Positions 32,440 to 46,479 of a DNA stretch of 64,000 bases are shown here, in pieces. Both the position numbers and the translations under genes were made by a program. The DNA is taken from assembly GCA_021613375.1 (NCBI GenBank), contig CM038726.1:15668341-15732340 (forward strand), in the 5' to 3' direction. Every line of letters starts with the position of its first letter. The stretch's first letter is position 1. The notes under the pieces are model-generated. The model ran no database searches, was not told where the DNA came from, and was given only the letters and a program-made list of their open reading frames with translations. Source of the stretch: Megaleporinus macrocephalus (Eukaryota; Chordata; Actinopteri; Characiformes; Anostomidae).

Positions 32440-33944
32440 TAAACATGAAAATGGTCTGGTTTAATCCAGGACATGATGGGAGGGTTAAAGATAATATGTA
32501 TTAGAATGAAATGTTTGGGTGTAGGTATCTGACAGACAGAGAGAGAGAGGGAGAGGGAGAGAGAGGGACACTACAAATATGATCTGCTGATGTATAAGTC
32601 CCATGATTCACTAAACGGGGAAGCACGGTGGCTACATCCTTCGCTTTGCAGACAAGTAGGAGGATTGGAGCTGGGCCATGTGAGTGCGTGTGCGCATGTG
32701 TGTGTAAGAGGATGGGTATAATCGTCTCTCATCTCCTCCTGCCTCATTAAAGAGCATTAACAAGACTTCAAAGAGCCCCCACAGCGTGCTCTCTCCCACT
32801 TATACACTCGCACTCCATACAGCAGAGCAGTGATTTCCATCCACAGCGTGCATGCTGTACTCACTACATCTGAGACACTTTGAATTTTATAGTGCATCAC
32901 GTATTTATTTCGGGATAATTTCTCGTGTAAATCTAGGCTGTAATAAGGACACTTCAGACTTTAACTATTAAGCAGTTCTGTGAGAAGCTTTTCATTAGTT
33001 CTAATATGCTGCCTTTATAGTGCTAATAAAAGCAGGCTAATGGCTGCAGCTGAAAACTCACTTGCGTCTTATTGTCTTTTATTTTGCTACTCATGCGAGT
33101 CAGCAAACTGACTGTTAATTAGTATTAGCAGGTCCTACTTTCTGTCTTCCTAGTCTGTCCTGGGTTCTCCTTTTATTCATGACTATTTTTAAGGGACCCA
33201 TATTTTCTATTTTTCTTGTATGGATTTTTCTTTGAGTGACTTTAATTGTGTTTCTTTTATTAAAATAAATAATTGAACATTCTGTTTTTCTTAAACAAAC
33301 ATAATCATGACTGAGACTAAGACAACTTAGAGACAACTTTAGCTATTTTTAATCATAGCTTAAAAACACGAGCCAGTTCATGACTAGCAAATACCTTTAA
33401 AAAGTTCTACACACAAAAATTAGAATTTTTATTTTAAGAACAAAAAGCTTTACTTAAATGCACAAAACATGTATTTCAGTAATGACAACTGTTATTGTTA
33501 CACACTTATTTTCAGACTTCGGGACACATTTACTTTACATTTACATCATTTAAAAACGGTGGGGTAACCTGCTCACCAGCTTGCCTAAGGGACAGAGATG
33601 ATAATGTGACTACTCTAAAACTCAGGGATGTGACATGGAATGTAAAATAAAAATTTAAAAAATTGGCAGAACTTTTTGAAAATTAAACTCAAGGTACATT
33701 TTAATCTTTAAAATTCACCTTAGGAGAAATATTTAAAAAACACAAATAAACAAGAAAAATAATTATTTTACAAGCCGAAATAAAGGTTTGGGACAAATAT
33801 CTTCTAATAGAAAGCAGCCTTGAAATGATGAATTTGTCCATAATTAGCTTATTAAGATTTCAATTAATAATTTAAATGGTTTAAAACATTATCTTATTAA
33901 ATATCTAAGGTCTGAATATTTATTGTTCTTTTGTACTTGTAATG

Positions 33945-34155
33945 TACTTTCAAAAACTTTCAAATACTTTCAGAGACTTCCTTAGACTTCCTGAGAGTTT
34001 CAAAGACTTCCTGAGACTTTCAGAGACTTCCTGAGACCTTTAAATACTGTCAAAGACTTCCTCAGACTTTTAAATACTTTCAAAAACTTCCTGAGACTTC
34101 CCGAGACCTTTAAATACTTTCAGAGACTTCCTGAGACTTCCAAAGACTTTTAGAG
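33945..34155. repeat. Degenerate tandem array of 10-bp units
   Basis: Alternating units of the types ACTTTCAAAG, ACTTCCTGAG and ACCTTTAAAT repeat about 20 times. Confidence 0.8.
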
Positions 34156-36059
34156 AATTTCAGAGTCAGCTGCTTATCTGACAAAGCCAGTTTGGAAGCA
34201 TTTAATAGCATGTAGAACAGGTTCTTTCATGCTAACACATTCGAATAGTCTACGTGACATAACGTCAGTAATGCACAGCCTCATACTGCACTGGTGTTGG
34301 GCAGCTCGGTTGTATCTGTTTAGCTAGTTAAGTCTAACTAGTTAAATATCCTTATCAATGAGAGACATAACAAGCTGTATTTGTCTCTAATGTTCAGCAT
34401 ACTGACAGTTTCTCTCCGATTGTTTACTGGCAGGGTCATAAAAATCCAGGAGTTTCTCCTCTTTCATTCTGAGGTGGAACAACAGAAGAGCAGGTCTCAT
34501 AAAATAGAAATGGGGCTCTGTCAAAAACGGCCTGTTGTGTTATGCTCTGCCTGTTGGTGAAGACAGCTTCACTGATTACAACTGGTTTTGTTCTTGTCGC
34601 CCACTTGCAATGTTTGCTGTTGGGACAAGGTTAGAGTGGGCAGTCACATATAACCGTGTCCCGAGGTTAGCTATACTGACACAGTGAACTGTTTTTTGTG
34701 TTTTCTGATGGAAAATGTTTCAGAGCCATAAGCACAGAGGCTTCACAATGACCTTTAACCCTTTGACGCACAAGCTAAGCAAACCCCTTCTAATGCACAA
34801 CATGGCTCAAACTCCACCGTGAATACATAAGGGTTCATTTTGGTCCATGCAGTGTGTTAGAAGGGTGGTGATACAAAAACTGAAATGAGGATTTGTGATT
34901 ACCAAAAACAAGTAAATTGAAGAATTCATGGAAGCTTGAATGAAGAAATAATTAATTTATTGCAAAGAGATAAATTATCTCTTTGTATAGAAACACAGTG
35001 ACTTAGTTGTTTCAGTCTGAGATAGAACCAGTCAGGTAAAGCTCAATGAGTAATGCTGAGTGGAGGTGTAGTGGAGGACATTGTGGGTTCTTCATGCATC
35101 GCTAGGCTGGCGGGGTGCTGCAGCCTGTTTTTATGAGCAAACAGATATACTCTCTGGAGGATATTTCAATGTGGAAACTGCAAGCTATGCCAGTTTTCTT
35201 TCCTCCTTTAGGATGAATGGAACACATACAGTGCAGGGCATGGATAGTGTTTATGAACCTGCTGGTGGAGGTTCATGATTTCTAATAACCATTTCACATA
35301 TTTTGAGTTGTTGTGACACCAAAAACAGCATACGCTGAGCCCGAGCGTGTGCTAGAATCATGCAGTCTGTACCAGAGCCAATTAACTATACTGTTCACTG
35401 GAAATTCTCTGGTTAGCACTACTGGAGTTCTAGCGTGACCTCCAGCGTGACCAAAATCAGAAAACCTGCAAATAGCAGCACCCAGTGGGTTTTCAGGAAA
35501 CTAGTGGATGGTACTGAGCGGAGAACCCAGTCAGTGCTTTTATTAACTTTCCTTTCATGTTGCTCGGACAGAAATATGTAGGCACATCCTCGTGCACAGA
35601 AAATAGAAAGTTGCTTTTGCCTGATTGGTCAGTGGTGCTCAGCTGCCAAGTGTATTTTGCATGAAGTTGAAACCAGGTAATCTTTTCTCACTCTGCCGCT
35701 CACTGTCCCAAAGTCCCTCAATTCTTTATACTACTTTCTGCTGAAAAGTTGTGGTGGCCTGTCAGTAAGGGTTGTGGGCTTAATTGGTTTTTATATTCAA
35801 TTGTAATTTTGAAAGAGTGAAATTATGAAATCGCAGAAGCAGCAAGTTTAATCATATCTTACATCAGTTGACATTGTCTTAAAAAATTTTTTTTGAAAAT
35901 GTTGAAAAAATAGACCTTTAGAATCAAATAAAATAGAAAATACTCACATTTAATTTGCAACTGCAATATTGATCCAAAAAACGACAATTAGATTATTACC
36001 CAATATCATTTAGCCAAGGGTTGCACATTTGTTAGAAGGCTGTTCGTACAACCTTAAAT

Positions 36060-36340
36060 TTTAAAATGTGGTAAAATGTAAATAAATATAAATAAATACA
36101 GAATTCAATTATTTGCAAATCGTATAGAACCATATTTTAATTAAGATATTTTAAAAACAGGAAAGAAAATGACTGGAAAAGTAAGTGATAATAATAAAAA
36201 CAGCTGGAAGAGCAACCAAGTCACATGACTGGCTACAAAAAGAGAATTTTTGAGAGGCAGAGTCTCTCAGAAGCAAAGACAATCAGAAGTTTACCAATCT
36301 TTAAAAAAAACAGGACTAAGAATTGTGAAACTAGTTACTT
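36060..36340 (+). repeat. Fragment of a fish DNA-transposon-like repeat
   Basis: It contains CAGAATTCAATTATTTGCAA and GAGGCAGAGTCTCTCAGAAG, blocks I recognise from a widespread fish repeat. No ORF is present. Confidence 0.5.
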
Positions 36341-37437
36341 ATTAGCCACGTGAACACAGATTTGGGAGGTACTTTAAATAACACCCAAGCTTAATACCAT
36401 ACAAATTTTTTTCTATTAATTCGTGAAAAGGGTCAATCATCCTTCATATAGTTTCAGTACAGAATTTTACATGAAAATGCCAGGCATGTAATTAAGACTA
36501 TTTAAGAGCAATTATGTACCATTTGTGCATATTATAAGGCAATATGCCACATAAGACTTTATTAATGCATTTATATATCATTGTGAGAGCAGGATTCATA
36601 GAAAGTGTTACCAAGAAGTAAAGCTGAAAGAGTTCAATTTTGAAATAATAAGCCACAACCCTGCATTTTAGAGCAGGAAGTGAAACTGCATCCATGTCTC
36701 TCATGAACACATGGCAGGCAGCAATCTGAGACCCCATTGTTTCCAAGTTCATGTGTACAAAAATTTAGATAAGCTTTTATCCACAGAATGGCATGTGGTT
36801 GTGTTAAGGTTTGCCAGTCTAGTGCCTTTCATACTGACACCATTAGCATTGGTAGCATTTGCTATGATTATGTCCACCAATCAGACTGGCTACATTAAAT
36901 TACTCAGTGAAAGCCTTCCAGATCAGAATGTCCTTTGAGTTGGCTGGAACCGAGACTACCTATGGTTCTAGCCAGATACAAATCAGATCATCATATGCCC
37001 CTCAAATCAGATCATCACATGCCCCTGAGAGTTTCTCGTTTATCTTTTTTTTTTTCTCGCTGCTAAATCCCCGAGATGTTTCCTGTAACCTGTCTGAGAC
37101 AAAACTCTACAGAATGTCCTCAACCTAGACAACCCACTGGCTTGTTAAACACCTAGTGCGGGTGTGTTTTTCTACTCCATGCCCCACCGTTCCACCTGCG
37201 GAGAAGAGGCAATGACTCATCTGAGACAAAGGCAGGTGGATACCTGCAGGGCTCCAATTGTCTTCCGGCCTAACACCCTACCATAGTCTCCCAGAAAGGT
37301 GACATGTGCAAAACTCTGGCACCTGTGGAGAAGTGGAGAGCTTTGACTAGAAAGACAAATGCCCACCAAAGGACATTTTCATCTACAACCAAAAAGAGGG
37401 AGGGCTAAAACATATATATATAGGTGTATATATATAT

Positions 37438-37595
<158 letters not shown>

Positions 37596-38071
37596 ATTTT
37601 ACATAATTTCCACCTTTTTTTATGTACATATTCAGCCAACACATGTATGAAGTTTGCATTTTTAGTTTTGCACTGTAGGTATGGAGCTAATGTTACTAAG
37701 AAATGGACCTCACAGTTACTTCCAGATTTTAAATTTACTCAATAAATTTAAAAATTAGACAAAGATCACTCAACCCACATGCAGCTTAATCACCATTAAC
37801 ACAAGTGTAAGTGTAAGGTGTCTTTTTCCATACAAAGTTGCATGTGTTGTAAATGTATTTACCAAATGCTGACTGGCAGGTAAAAATAAAGAAAGAAAAT
37901 TAAAGATGGAGGATACGCAAGGCTAAAGTATCCCAAACCAAAAGCCTTCACGGACTCTGAGCCGCCGAGAGTGTCTAAGCCGAGCTTGCTGACTCATATT
38001 GTAAGAGGATAAAGGTAAACAAAAGTAAAGTGAAAGTGACACATACATTGATGTCCTTTTGAGGAAAGTAT

Positions 38072-38300
38072 ACCAACCAGCCACTTCACTACATACACCT
38101 TCTTGTATCTACACTCATTGCCCATTTTAGCATCGCCACTAATAATATAGCTTTTTAATTTATAGAGTTACTGTAGTCCACCTGATGCAAAATTTGTTAG
38201 TCATACCCTGTTCTTTAATGGCCAGGTCCCCAACAGGACCACCATACCCCAGACACTGCAGTGACACTGACGCCTCAGCATCTCTCCTGGACTAATAATA
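38072..38300. repeat. Palindromic-family fragment
   Basis: It shares TACTGTAGTCCACCTGATGC and TAATGGCCAGGTCCCCAACAGGACC-type blocks, shortened and diverged, with 7094-7860. It also begins with a decayed transposon-end motif (CCAGCCACTTCACTACATAC). Confidence 0.55.
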
Positions 38301-39004
38301 GTAACAGTAATAGTAATAGTAAAATATCCAGCCAATGGCATCCTGTTTTTAATTGTCTGAACTCAAATTTTTGGACAAACCATTGCGTTAACCTCTTTTC
38401 TATATTTCAGTAAAACTGTGTATGATTTACAAAGTAGTACTGGATTCTGGTTTTTGTAAGTAAGCAAGTCAACATTTGCAAGTAAAGTAAATATTTTAAT
38501 GGGCAGTACACATTTTTGTAAATAGCTTGTGTATTTGATCTAATTTGGCCATTAGCGGCCCTGTAGAAAGATGTGTCTTACAGCATGTATCCTCTGAGCT
38601 AGCTTGATGCTACGTCATATAGGAAGGTGTCACGACATGCATGTGAATCGGCATGGCGAGACAATACACACTGTCAATCGAATACAATCCATTTAATGCT
38701 GCAAAATGCACAACACCAAGAATGATGCTATAATGCTAATGCATGATATTCCTAAAAGTGATAGTTATTTACCTACAACAGAACATTCATATATAAAAAT
38801 AATAAGACAACACAGCAAATGTTAAAATGTTTAATATGCTTGAAAACATATATGGCCATTTTGATTTTAGCAAAACGTTTACAAAATGTTTACCACTGTG
38901 TTCATCACCTCTTCTTCTAATAATGCTCTGTAAGCATTTGTGAACTGAAGAGACGGATTGCCGTAGTATAAACTAATAATATATATATATATATAAACAG
39001 CATT

Positions 39005-39185
39005 AAAGATGTGCAAGTCATCCATGCCTTATGCCCCATACCACCACCCCATGCCATCATGGATGCTATTGTTTGCTGATAATATACCCAACAGTCTCTC
39101 TTCTCTTAAGTCCAAAAAGAAATTATCATTTTGTTGGATTTGTTGGACCACAATAAACTTTCCCACCTTACTATTAACAATATCA
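39005..39185. repeat. Fragment of a fish DNA-transposon-like repeat
   Basis: CCCCATGCCATCATGGATGC followed by TTTGTTGGACCACAATAAAC matches a repeat block I associate with the same family as 36060-36340 and 60870-61250. Confidence 0.45.
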
Positions 39186-40727
39186 TGTACAGTAGATGAT
39201 GACATTGCTTAAGTTAGGTTTTTACACTGAGAAACATTAATCTTGAACTGAAAGCAGGTGGTGACCCCTCTCATTCTTTATTTCTAAAAGACTGTGATGC
39301 TTTTTTAATACCCAATCATATTACTGATCTGTTGTGCCTACCTTGGCTGGTTTATAGGCTGTTTGGAATGGGGAGTTTTCTCAGTCAAGTATAATAATAT
39401 CTGGCAGAGTGGTAGGTTGAATGGATCAAGCTTAAATATGCTAACTCATTCCTGAAGACAAAACCCCAATGTATCAGTTACCAGAGTGAGGAGAAAACAC
39501 AAAGCTTAAGTTAGCCAGCTTCTTATTTGAATGTCCCCTTCCATCTTAAATGGAGCAGCAGTTGTGTGTAAAGTCAACCTTGTGAAGAAAACAGGAGCCG
39601 CTGAGTGCCGATTCGGAACGACCTGAACGAATAACTGGTCCCTCACTCATTTCAGCCAGAGGAGCCTGGCTTTATATTAAAACACTAGATCTAAGTGTAA
39701 ATACACTTGAAATGCTGAGTTCATGTGATATTGAGATGTATCATTATGGTTTCCATATTTGATCACTCTTATATAGATATTATATAGATTATTTACTTAT
39801 TTATTACAATAACTCATACAGTTGTTCCTTCAACAAGCAATGCTGTCATTTTGAGACAACCGTGACACACAAATACACAAATTCATGTTGAAATTCTTGG
39901 AAAATTCTATATTAAAAGTCTATCATGATGCAAACATGATAGTATGTATTTTATTGTGACAGTCTATTGAAAGAAAGCTTTGAAGGAAGGAGAAGCTACA
40001 TAGACACAGTTGAGATGAGGGAGGAGGGTAGCATCTAAAACAGGATCTTGGAACAAGCATAGCTGAGAGTTAGACCGTGTAAGAGTAGCCTTTGACTTCT
40101 AGTACTTTGCTTGTGAACTTTCTGCTCTTGAACACCAACGAACTGGCCATGGCAAAGAAGCCTGATGACATTTCCTGAACTGTGATTGAACTTAGCTTAA
40201 CTTCTTTTTTTTCTAAACTCTTCTTCTTTTTAACTCTACCTCCAGAAACAAACAAAGGGCAGAGCTGAGGGACTGACAGTGATTTTTCAGTGTGCAGTGA
40301 TCACATTCCTAGGCAAGGTGGAGTGTGAATGGATTAATGGACCATTTAATCAAATGTAGCTAATATTGGAACTGGACAGGCCAGCCATGAACTGGATATC
40401 AGTTTACTCTTGGAGGAATAATGAACATATTAAAATCTTTAAGGATCAAAGCAATCACGTAGGCCATCACTTTAGCCAGAATGTGTTTTTATCCAGAATG
40501 CGATAAGAAAAATTAACATTTCTGACCTTTAATGTTGCAGACATATCACAAAATTACTTGCATATGGCTCCGACAGCACTGCATGACATGGACTTGTTTT
40601 TAATGGGGTTGTTTGCAGTACACAAAACAATGAACCATAAAAGTTTTTACACGTAGATGAACAGCACTGAAACAATGTGTTTGTACACACGTCAGCATAT
40701 GCATATGACATCACAGTAGCTACACTA

Positions 40728-41420
40728 TACTGCCAAAACAATTTTTTCACCCATCCAAATCATTGAATTCAGGTGTTTCAGTCACTTCCATGGCCTCAGG
40801 TGTATAAAACCAAGCACCTAGGCATGCAGACTGCTTCTACACACATTAGTGAAAGAACCCTCAACAGCATTGTACCATGATAGGATGGGACCTGTGCAAC
40901 AAGTCTAGGCCTGAAATTTTCAGCGCTACTAAATATTCCATAGTCAACTGTCAGTGGTATTATAACAAAGTTTAAGTAACGACAGCAACTCAGCCATAAA
41001 GGGGTAGACCATGTAAAAAAGCAGAGTGGGGTCAGCAGATGCTGAGGTGCATAGTGTGCAGAGGTGGTCAACTTTCTGCAGAGTCAATCGCTATAGACCT
41101 CCAAACTTCATGTGATCTTCAGATTAGCTCAAGAGCAGTGTGTAGAGAGCTTTATGGAATGGGTTTCTATGGCCGAGCAGCTGCATCCCAAGAGCAACAC
41201 AAAGTGTCGAACACAGTGGTGTAAAGCATGCCGCCACTGGACTCTAGAGCAGTTGAGATGTGTTCTCTGAAGTGACAAATCACACTTCTCCATCTCAATC
41301 TGATGGACGAGTTTGGCGGTTGCCAGGAAAACAGTGTTTGTCTGACTGCACTGTGCCAAGTATAAAGTTTAGTGTAGGGAGGAGTTGGGCTTGGCCCCTA
41401 GTAAAAGGAACTCTTAATGT
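40728..41420 (+). pseudogene. Tc1-like transposon relic with left terminal repeat
   Basis: It starts CTACACTATACTGCCAAAAC, a Tc1-like terminal repeat, followed by the family leader and broken transposase sequence: CGCCACTGGACTCTAGAGCA, GATGGACGAGTTTGGCGGTT and ACTGCACTGTGCCAAGTATA. Internal deletions and frameshifts are many, and the right half after about 41420 is missing. Confidence 0.75.
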
Positions 41421-42804
41421 TTAACTCTTAATTCACCTCTCCTCCATAGACATTAACGTGGAACAGCAGCAGATTTAAGAAAATCCTATTTGCTTCCTGC
41501 CTCGTAATAGTAAAAAAGCACCAAAGTATACGCAGAGAATTTTCACATTTACTTTTATTGAACGGCATGCTTGCTAGATTGTAGTTCATTACCAAAAGCC
41601 ACAGCTTGCATGTTTTTGCATCATTAGACACAAATACAAGACTATTCTGAGATTTCTCTGTTCTCCTCTTCATAGCACTTTTATGTAGCTGTACTGTTAT
41701 TTGACATGGAATGTCTAGTTAAATGGCTTAGAGTTGTGAAACTTTGGCTTTACTAAAAACACAACAGGGTACATGAGAAGTAGAAGACATTGTGAGGTTA
41801 TGTGGACGATAAAGCACTTCTTGTTCTAGTTTAGGAGCAGTGTGTAAGTGTCTAGCAGTCAGGTTGTGTATTGCAACCTACTGATCCCCCTCTTTACCTG
41901 CTTCTTTCCCTGAGAAGCTATCAGGTTTTCAGCTGTTGTGTCAGTTCCTGTGCCGGTTTAGTTTTGCTTCTTCATGTTTTTACCTTTTGAAAGTGAGGAA
42001 TTACCCTCCTCTGCCTTCTCTTGTGTATTTGTTGAATAAGAAGTATTAACCACCAATTGAGTGGTGAAACAAACTATAACAACTTATTCTATACATGCAG
42101 CACTTCTACCTAGCATGCTCATGTCATTAGCACAGCATAGTAACTCAATGTTTCAAATGTTTTATTGTGTTTTAATGTGAATTCAGTAAAAACTCAACTC
42201 AATATTACCACTGATAAGCTGATGAGACTATCAAACTCTCCTAACTGTTGTTTTAATGCTGATGAAATAGTCTGTTAAAGACATTTACCAGTTTCTTATT
42301 CTAATTTTTTCATTCCGCCTTATACAGTGCTATGGTTACATTCTGGTGCCTGAAGGGTTACAATAACTGCTGCACTATTTAAGGTGGAACAGGAAAATTA
42401 TAACTAAAAATCTGGCAAATATGAAGCTGAATGCCAGCACCACAATGTAAAAGCTGCATGATTTAAGGTGGAAAGCTGATTTCAGTCTTGTAAGATAGGG
42501 AGTAATAATTCTACAAGCAATAGGTTTTATGTATGGAGCTATGGTAGGACTATGCCTTCCAGCCGGTACTATAGTGCCAGCAATTTTGAGCTACTGCTTG
42601 AACGTAGAATTGCAAAACGTGAAAGTGCATGGTTTGTATGTTCTGGGCTGCTGAAGTAACATTTGTGGATCTACATGTTAGCCTCCGTTGAAGAGGACCC
42701 ACTTTCCTATGTAGATATGAAGGGCTCATTCAAAGCTAAGAAAAAATACAACTGTTTGTAATTACAGGTAATTATACACTAAGAAAAGCATAGTTTTGCA
42801 TAGT

Positions 42805-43090
42805 GTGTAGTCTGTCCATCTATTATCTGCCACTTTATCCCACTAGTCCGGGGGGGTACACCATGGACAGTTGGCCAACATTCACTCACACCTACAGGCA
42901 ATTTACAGTGACCAATCAACCTATCATGGATGTCTTTAGACATGTGGGAGAAAACTGGAGTACACGAAGGAAACCCACTCAAGCACAAGGAGAACATGCA
43001 AACTCCACACAGAACGGGCCGAACTGGGGGTCGAACCCAGATCTTCTTGCTGTGAGGTGACAGTGCTAACCACTACACCACCGTGCCACC
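42805..43090 (-). repeat. SINE-like interspersed repeat
   Basis: It contains CATGTGGGAGAAAACTGGAG, AGGAGAACATGCAAACTCCA and CTTGCTGTGAGGTGACAGTG, ending CCACCGTGCC, a repeat widespread in vertebrates. It is in opposite orientation to the copy at 59560-59825. Confidence 0.75.
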
Positions 43091-43850
43091 ATATTGTAGA
43101 GGATTTCTGCTAATAGATCTTACATCCAGCTCTTTAAATATTTTAATATTATGGGTTGTTTTCGTATTTTTGATGCACAGAAATGAAAATGGAGTAGAGT
43201 ACTGGCGGACAGATCAAACTTGCTTTGGAAAAAAGAGCATCAAGGCTTGTATTGTGAACCTAATCTCATTCCAAATGAGTCGTAAAGCATTCAGTCACAT
43301 CTTGTCTGATCTTCCTTCTTGTATATATTCCAGCAATTACTGTACCTCGGCTAGTGATGTCCCTACTGACTACGATCTCTGATCTTGGCTTGTGATGGGC
43401 TGTCAAGACTTATTGCCAGAGCTTCCACAGAAACGGTGCAGCAAGAAAACAAACACCTGACCTTATGTCCAGTGTTCTCCTCTTTTTAACCCACTGTTCT
43501 CCTTCTCTCTTTCCCCGCCCTTGACTCACGCCTTCTCTCATCTGTGGAACTGACTCAGTGCCAGTTTGACCAGCATCAGTGTGTGCATGTGTGAATGTGT
43601 CCAATGTTTTTTTTCTTCTTTTTCTCAAAGCTGTGATAAATGTTCCACTCTGTTTTCACACCATGGAGCACATAGACCTCTAGGGACACACACAGATTGG
43701 ATGAGGAGAGCTCTTGGCTTTGGTGCGCTGGTGTCTCTCTGCCTGTTGCCCCACTATTGACATGGCAGCTTCACTGTTGTCAAAAGCCCAAGGCAGTGTC
43801 CAAGCAGAAGGCTTTTCAAGTGAGCAAACATCTGCTGCTTCTTGCAGGAC

Positions 43851-43852
<2 letters not shown>

Positions 43853-43905
<53 letters not shown>
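43853..43905. repeat. (CA)n microsatellite
   Basis: About 26 uninterrupted CA units. Confidence 0.96.
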
Positions 43906-43909
<4 letters not shown>

Positions 43910-43989
43910 AATCCTATTACATGTCCTGACACTTTATGCCACCACTTTAGAAGCCTGTTAAATGTATTGCTGGGGCATCACAAGCTCTA

Positions 43990-44260
43990 AAATGAGGCAC
44001 AGTTCCAAAAGTTGGTGTATTTTCTGTTTCTCGGAATCAAAGTAATCCCAAACACATTCTGTGATGTTAAGGTCTGGACTGAGGGGTGGTCAGTCTTCTG
44101 TTCTGAGAATATCAGCACCAGCTTTCTTTAATTTTCTATTTCCTTTTCTCAGTAACAGCTTCTGGAACATCCTTTCAGACCTGCAGCGTTTAGTTTTGTT
44201 GGGCGTTAAACACCTATGAACTTTTTTTATATCTGATGGTGACAGTTTTGGTGGTCTCCA
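43990..44260 (-). pseudogene. Possible Tc1-like relic
   Basis: ATTCTGTGATGTTAAGGTCT followed by GGACTGAGGGGTGGTCAGTC resembles the minus-strand SPDLN block of Tc1 transposases. No clear frame remains. Confidence 0.4.
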
Positions 44261-44872
44261 GGGTCTTGGATGGTTACTGTTTTCTTTTAATTCTATTTTT
44301 GTAAACTTTCCATTACTTGACTTGCAAGTGAAATATGTTCTATCTGATGGATCTCCTTTGAAACATCTCCTAGCTGGCTAATGACTGGAAATGAAGTAAA
44401 TGAAGGGTGAACTTTTCACTGTACTTCATGTAAATATCTATGTACAAATCCCATCCATGCCGTCATTTGTGTTACAGAAAGTAAAGTTTACTAAGGCTTT
44501 GGATGCCCTACACAACTTTTAAAGCCCTAACAGATTATAAAAAGACTGGGTATCTTATCTGAGTGGCTTTGGTAGACTTTAATAATTGGGTTCACATGCT
44601 GAGAGACTTGGGATCATGCACTACTCCACTTTTAAATTCTTGAACCTTTCTAGACTTGTGTATTCCTGTTTATTTCATTGTTGTTTGTACCAACACAGAA
44701 AGGAAGCAAACATATGTGAGTTTGGGTCACAGATGTAAAGATGAGAGTAGTTTGGTAGTTAATAGAGATTACATGCTCTCGATTGAGACTGTGCCTTAAA
44801 TTCAGTTCAGGGCAAACCTTCATTTCTTTCTGTTTTATATTTGCTGTATTCACTTCTTTTCATGCTTTCAGT

Positions 44873-45400
44873 TGTTACGAACCTTTGGCCTAGTTTCATA
44901 ATTATTTGCCTGTGTAGTGTTTTCGCTAGTTGCAGATGTGCGGAGCCACCACCAGGGGACACTGCATATAAAAGGGACGTGTGCCAGAGGGAAGGGCTTT
45001 TTGCATTATATGGGGTTAAATGGCCTTGTGCTTAATGTTGTGTTGATTGAGATTCTCACAAAGCGCTATGTTTGTCCGGTTGACTATCATCTTAGCAGCC
45101 TGTACTTTAAGCTAAGTTGTATATTTTGGGGAGATTTTTTGAATGATCCAGGTTTTCTCCTGGTTTGCTTTATTTAGGGAGTTAGGTTAAATATTGTATT
45201 TGGTTTTCAGTTTTGTGTTAGGTAAGTTTAGTTGCGCCTTAAACCTTAGTTCGCTTGGTTTGTTTATTATTTTATTTTATTTTTGTTTCCTTTTCTCCCC
45301 CCACTTCCCTTTTTTACTTTTTTCTACTTCATCTTGTTTATTGAATTTATCATTACAATTGAATGGCGTTCTATTGGGGCAACCAGAAGGGGAGTAAACA
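44873..45400 (+). mobile_element. Possible LTR fragment
   Basis: TGTTACGAACC opens a stretch with a TATA box (GCATATAAAAGGG, about 44964), an arrangement typical of fish gypsy LTRs. No matching right end or duplicated copy is visible. Confidence 0.35.
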
Positions 45401-46324
45401 CCATTTTAGTTATGTTATGGTCTGACCACAGTTAGCATTGCCTGTTGGCAGAGTGCATTCAGATTGAGTTACTGACCAGTGTAAACTAGTAGATATTCTC
45501 AAAGGCAAATATTTAAACATTTTTGAAACACTCAAGACTAACCTGAAACACGCTCGGGTGACAAAAGAATTGATTTAAAACTCAATTCCTAAGCACAGAC
45601 TGAAAAAAACAATGAGAAAAAAAGGACACCAATAAAACCTAAAGCAGGTTTGAACCCTGATATGGCCCTAGTGATAATTCCACAATTTGAAGCTCTGGAG
45701 TGATCAGAGACCCTTCACTATTTTCAGACATGCCTGATATGTACTCAAAAGGTTCACAAGTTCTGTAATGTGTGAAGGTCAGGGATGTACTTAACGAGTG
45801 ATTCCGACAACAGTCAATCAGACAGGCAGAAGAAAAGATGCTTGTTGCCTGAGCAGCGGAAAGCACAGACAGGCAAATAATAGCCTAGCTGCCAGTTTAT
45901 TGTAAAGTAGTCATCCACCATATCTCACTGTGATATCAGCATTTCTTACACATATTAATCCCCTGTTTGCATTGTCACTACACAGGAAGGCACAAACAGG
46001 TCCGTTCCAGTAAGTTTAGCATCACGTGATATCTGAAGAGATCTGGGATTTTGAGTAATTATTCATAGCTGAAACTACTTAATCTTTGCCTAATCATCTA
46101 CTGTGAGCAGACTGATGTTTATACTGAGAGGTGGCGCTGCTGTATTGGTGACACTGTGCTGCTCCCAGACAGACCAGCCGCACATGAGCCTAAGGTCACC
46201 ATGCCCAATACCCAATGCCCAATAAGTGTCAGGTAGACTGCTACAATGCCCATTGTTCTCTTTAGTTCCATCCCTTAGATAAGCTGGAGCAGTGTATGTG
46301 ATCCAGGACCAGTCATCCATCATG

Positions 46325-46440
46325 AGTACCTGACCTCACTAACACTCTTGTGGCTGAATGCAATAAATTCCTCATCGCAACATCTTGTGTCAAGCTTTCC
46401 CAGTAGAGTAGAAGCTGGTACAGCAGCAAAGGGGGGACAA
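46325..46440 (+). pseudogene. 3' fragment of a Tc1-like element
   Basis: CCTGACCTCACTAACACTCT, GCAACATCTTGTGTCAAGCT and AGCAGCAAAGGGGGGACAAA match the C-terminal coding end of a common fish Tc1 family. Confidence 0.65.
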
Positions 46441-46479
46441 ACTACATAATTATACCCCACATCTCAGGAGAAACGTCCT

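Noticed and set aside
41039..41224. Short ORFs near 41.1 kb as host genes
   Set aside because: They are pieces of a Tc1-like transposase in shifted frames.
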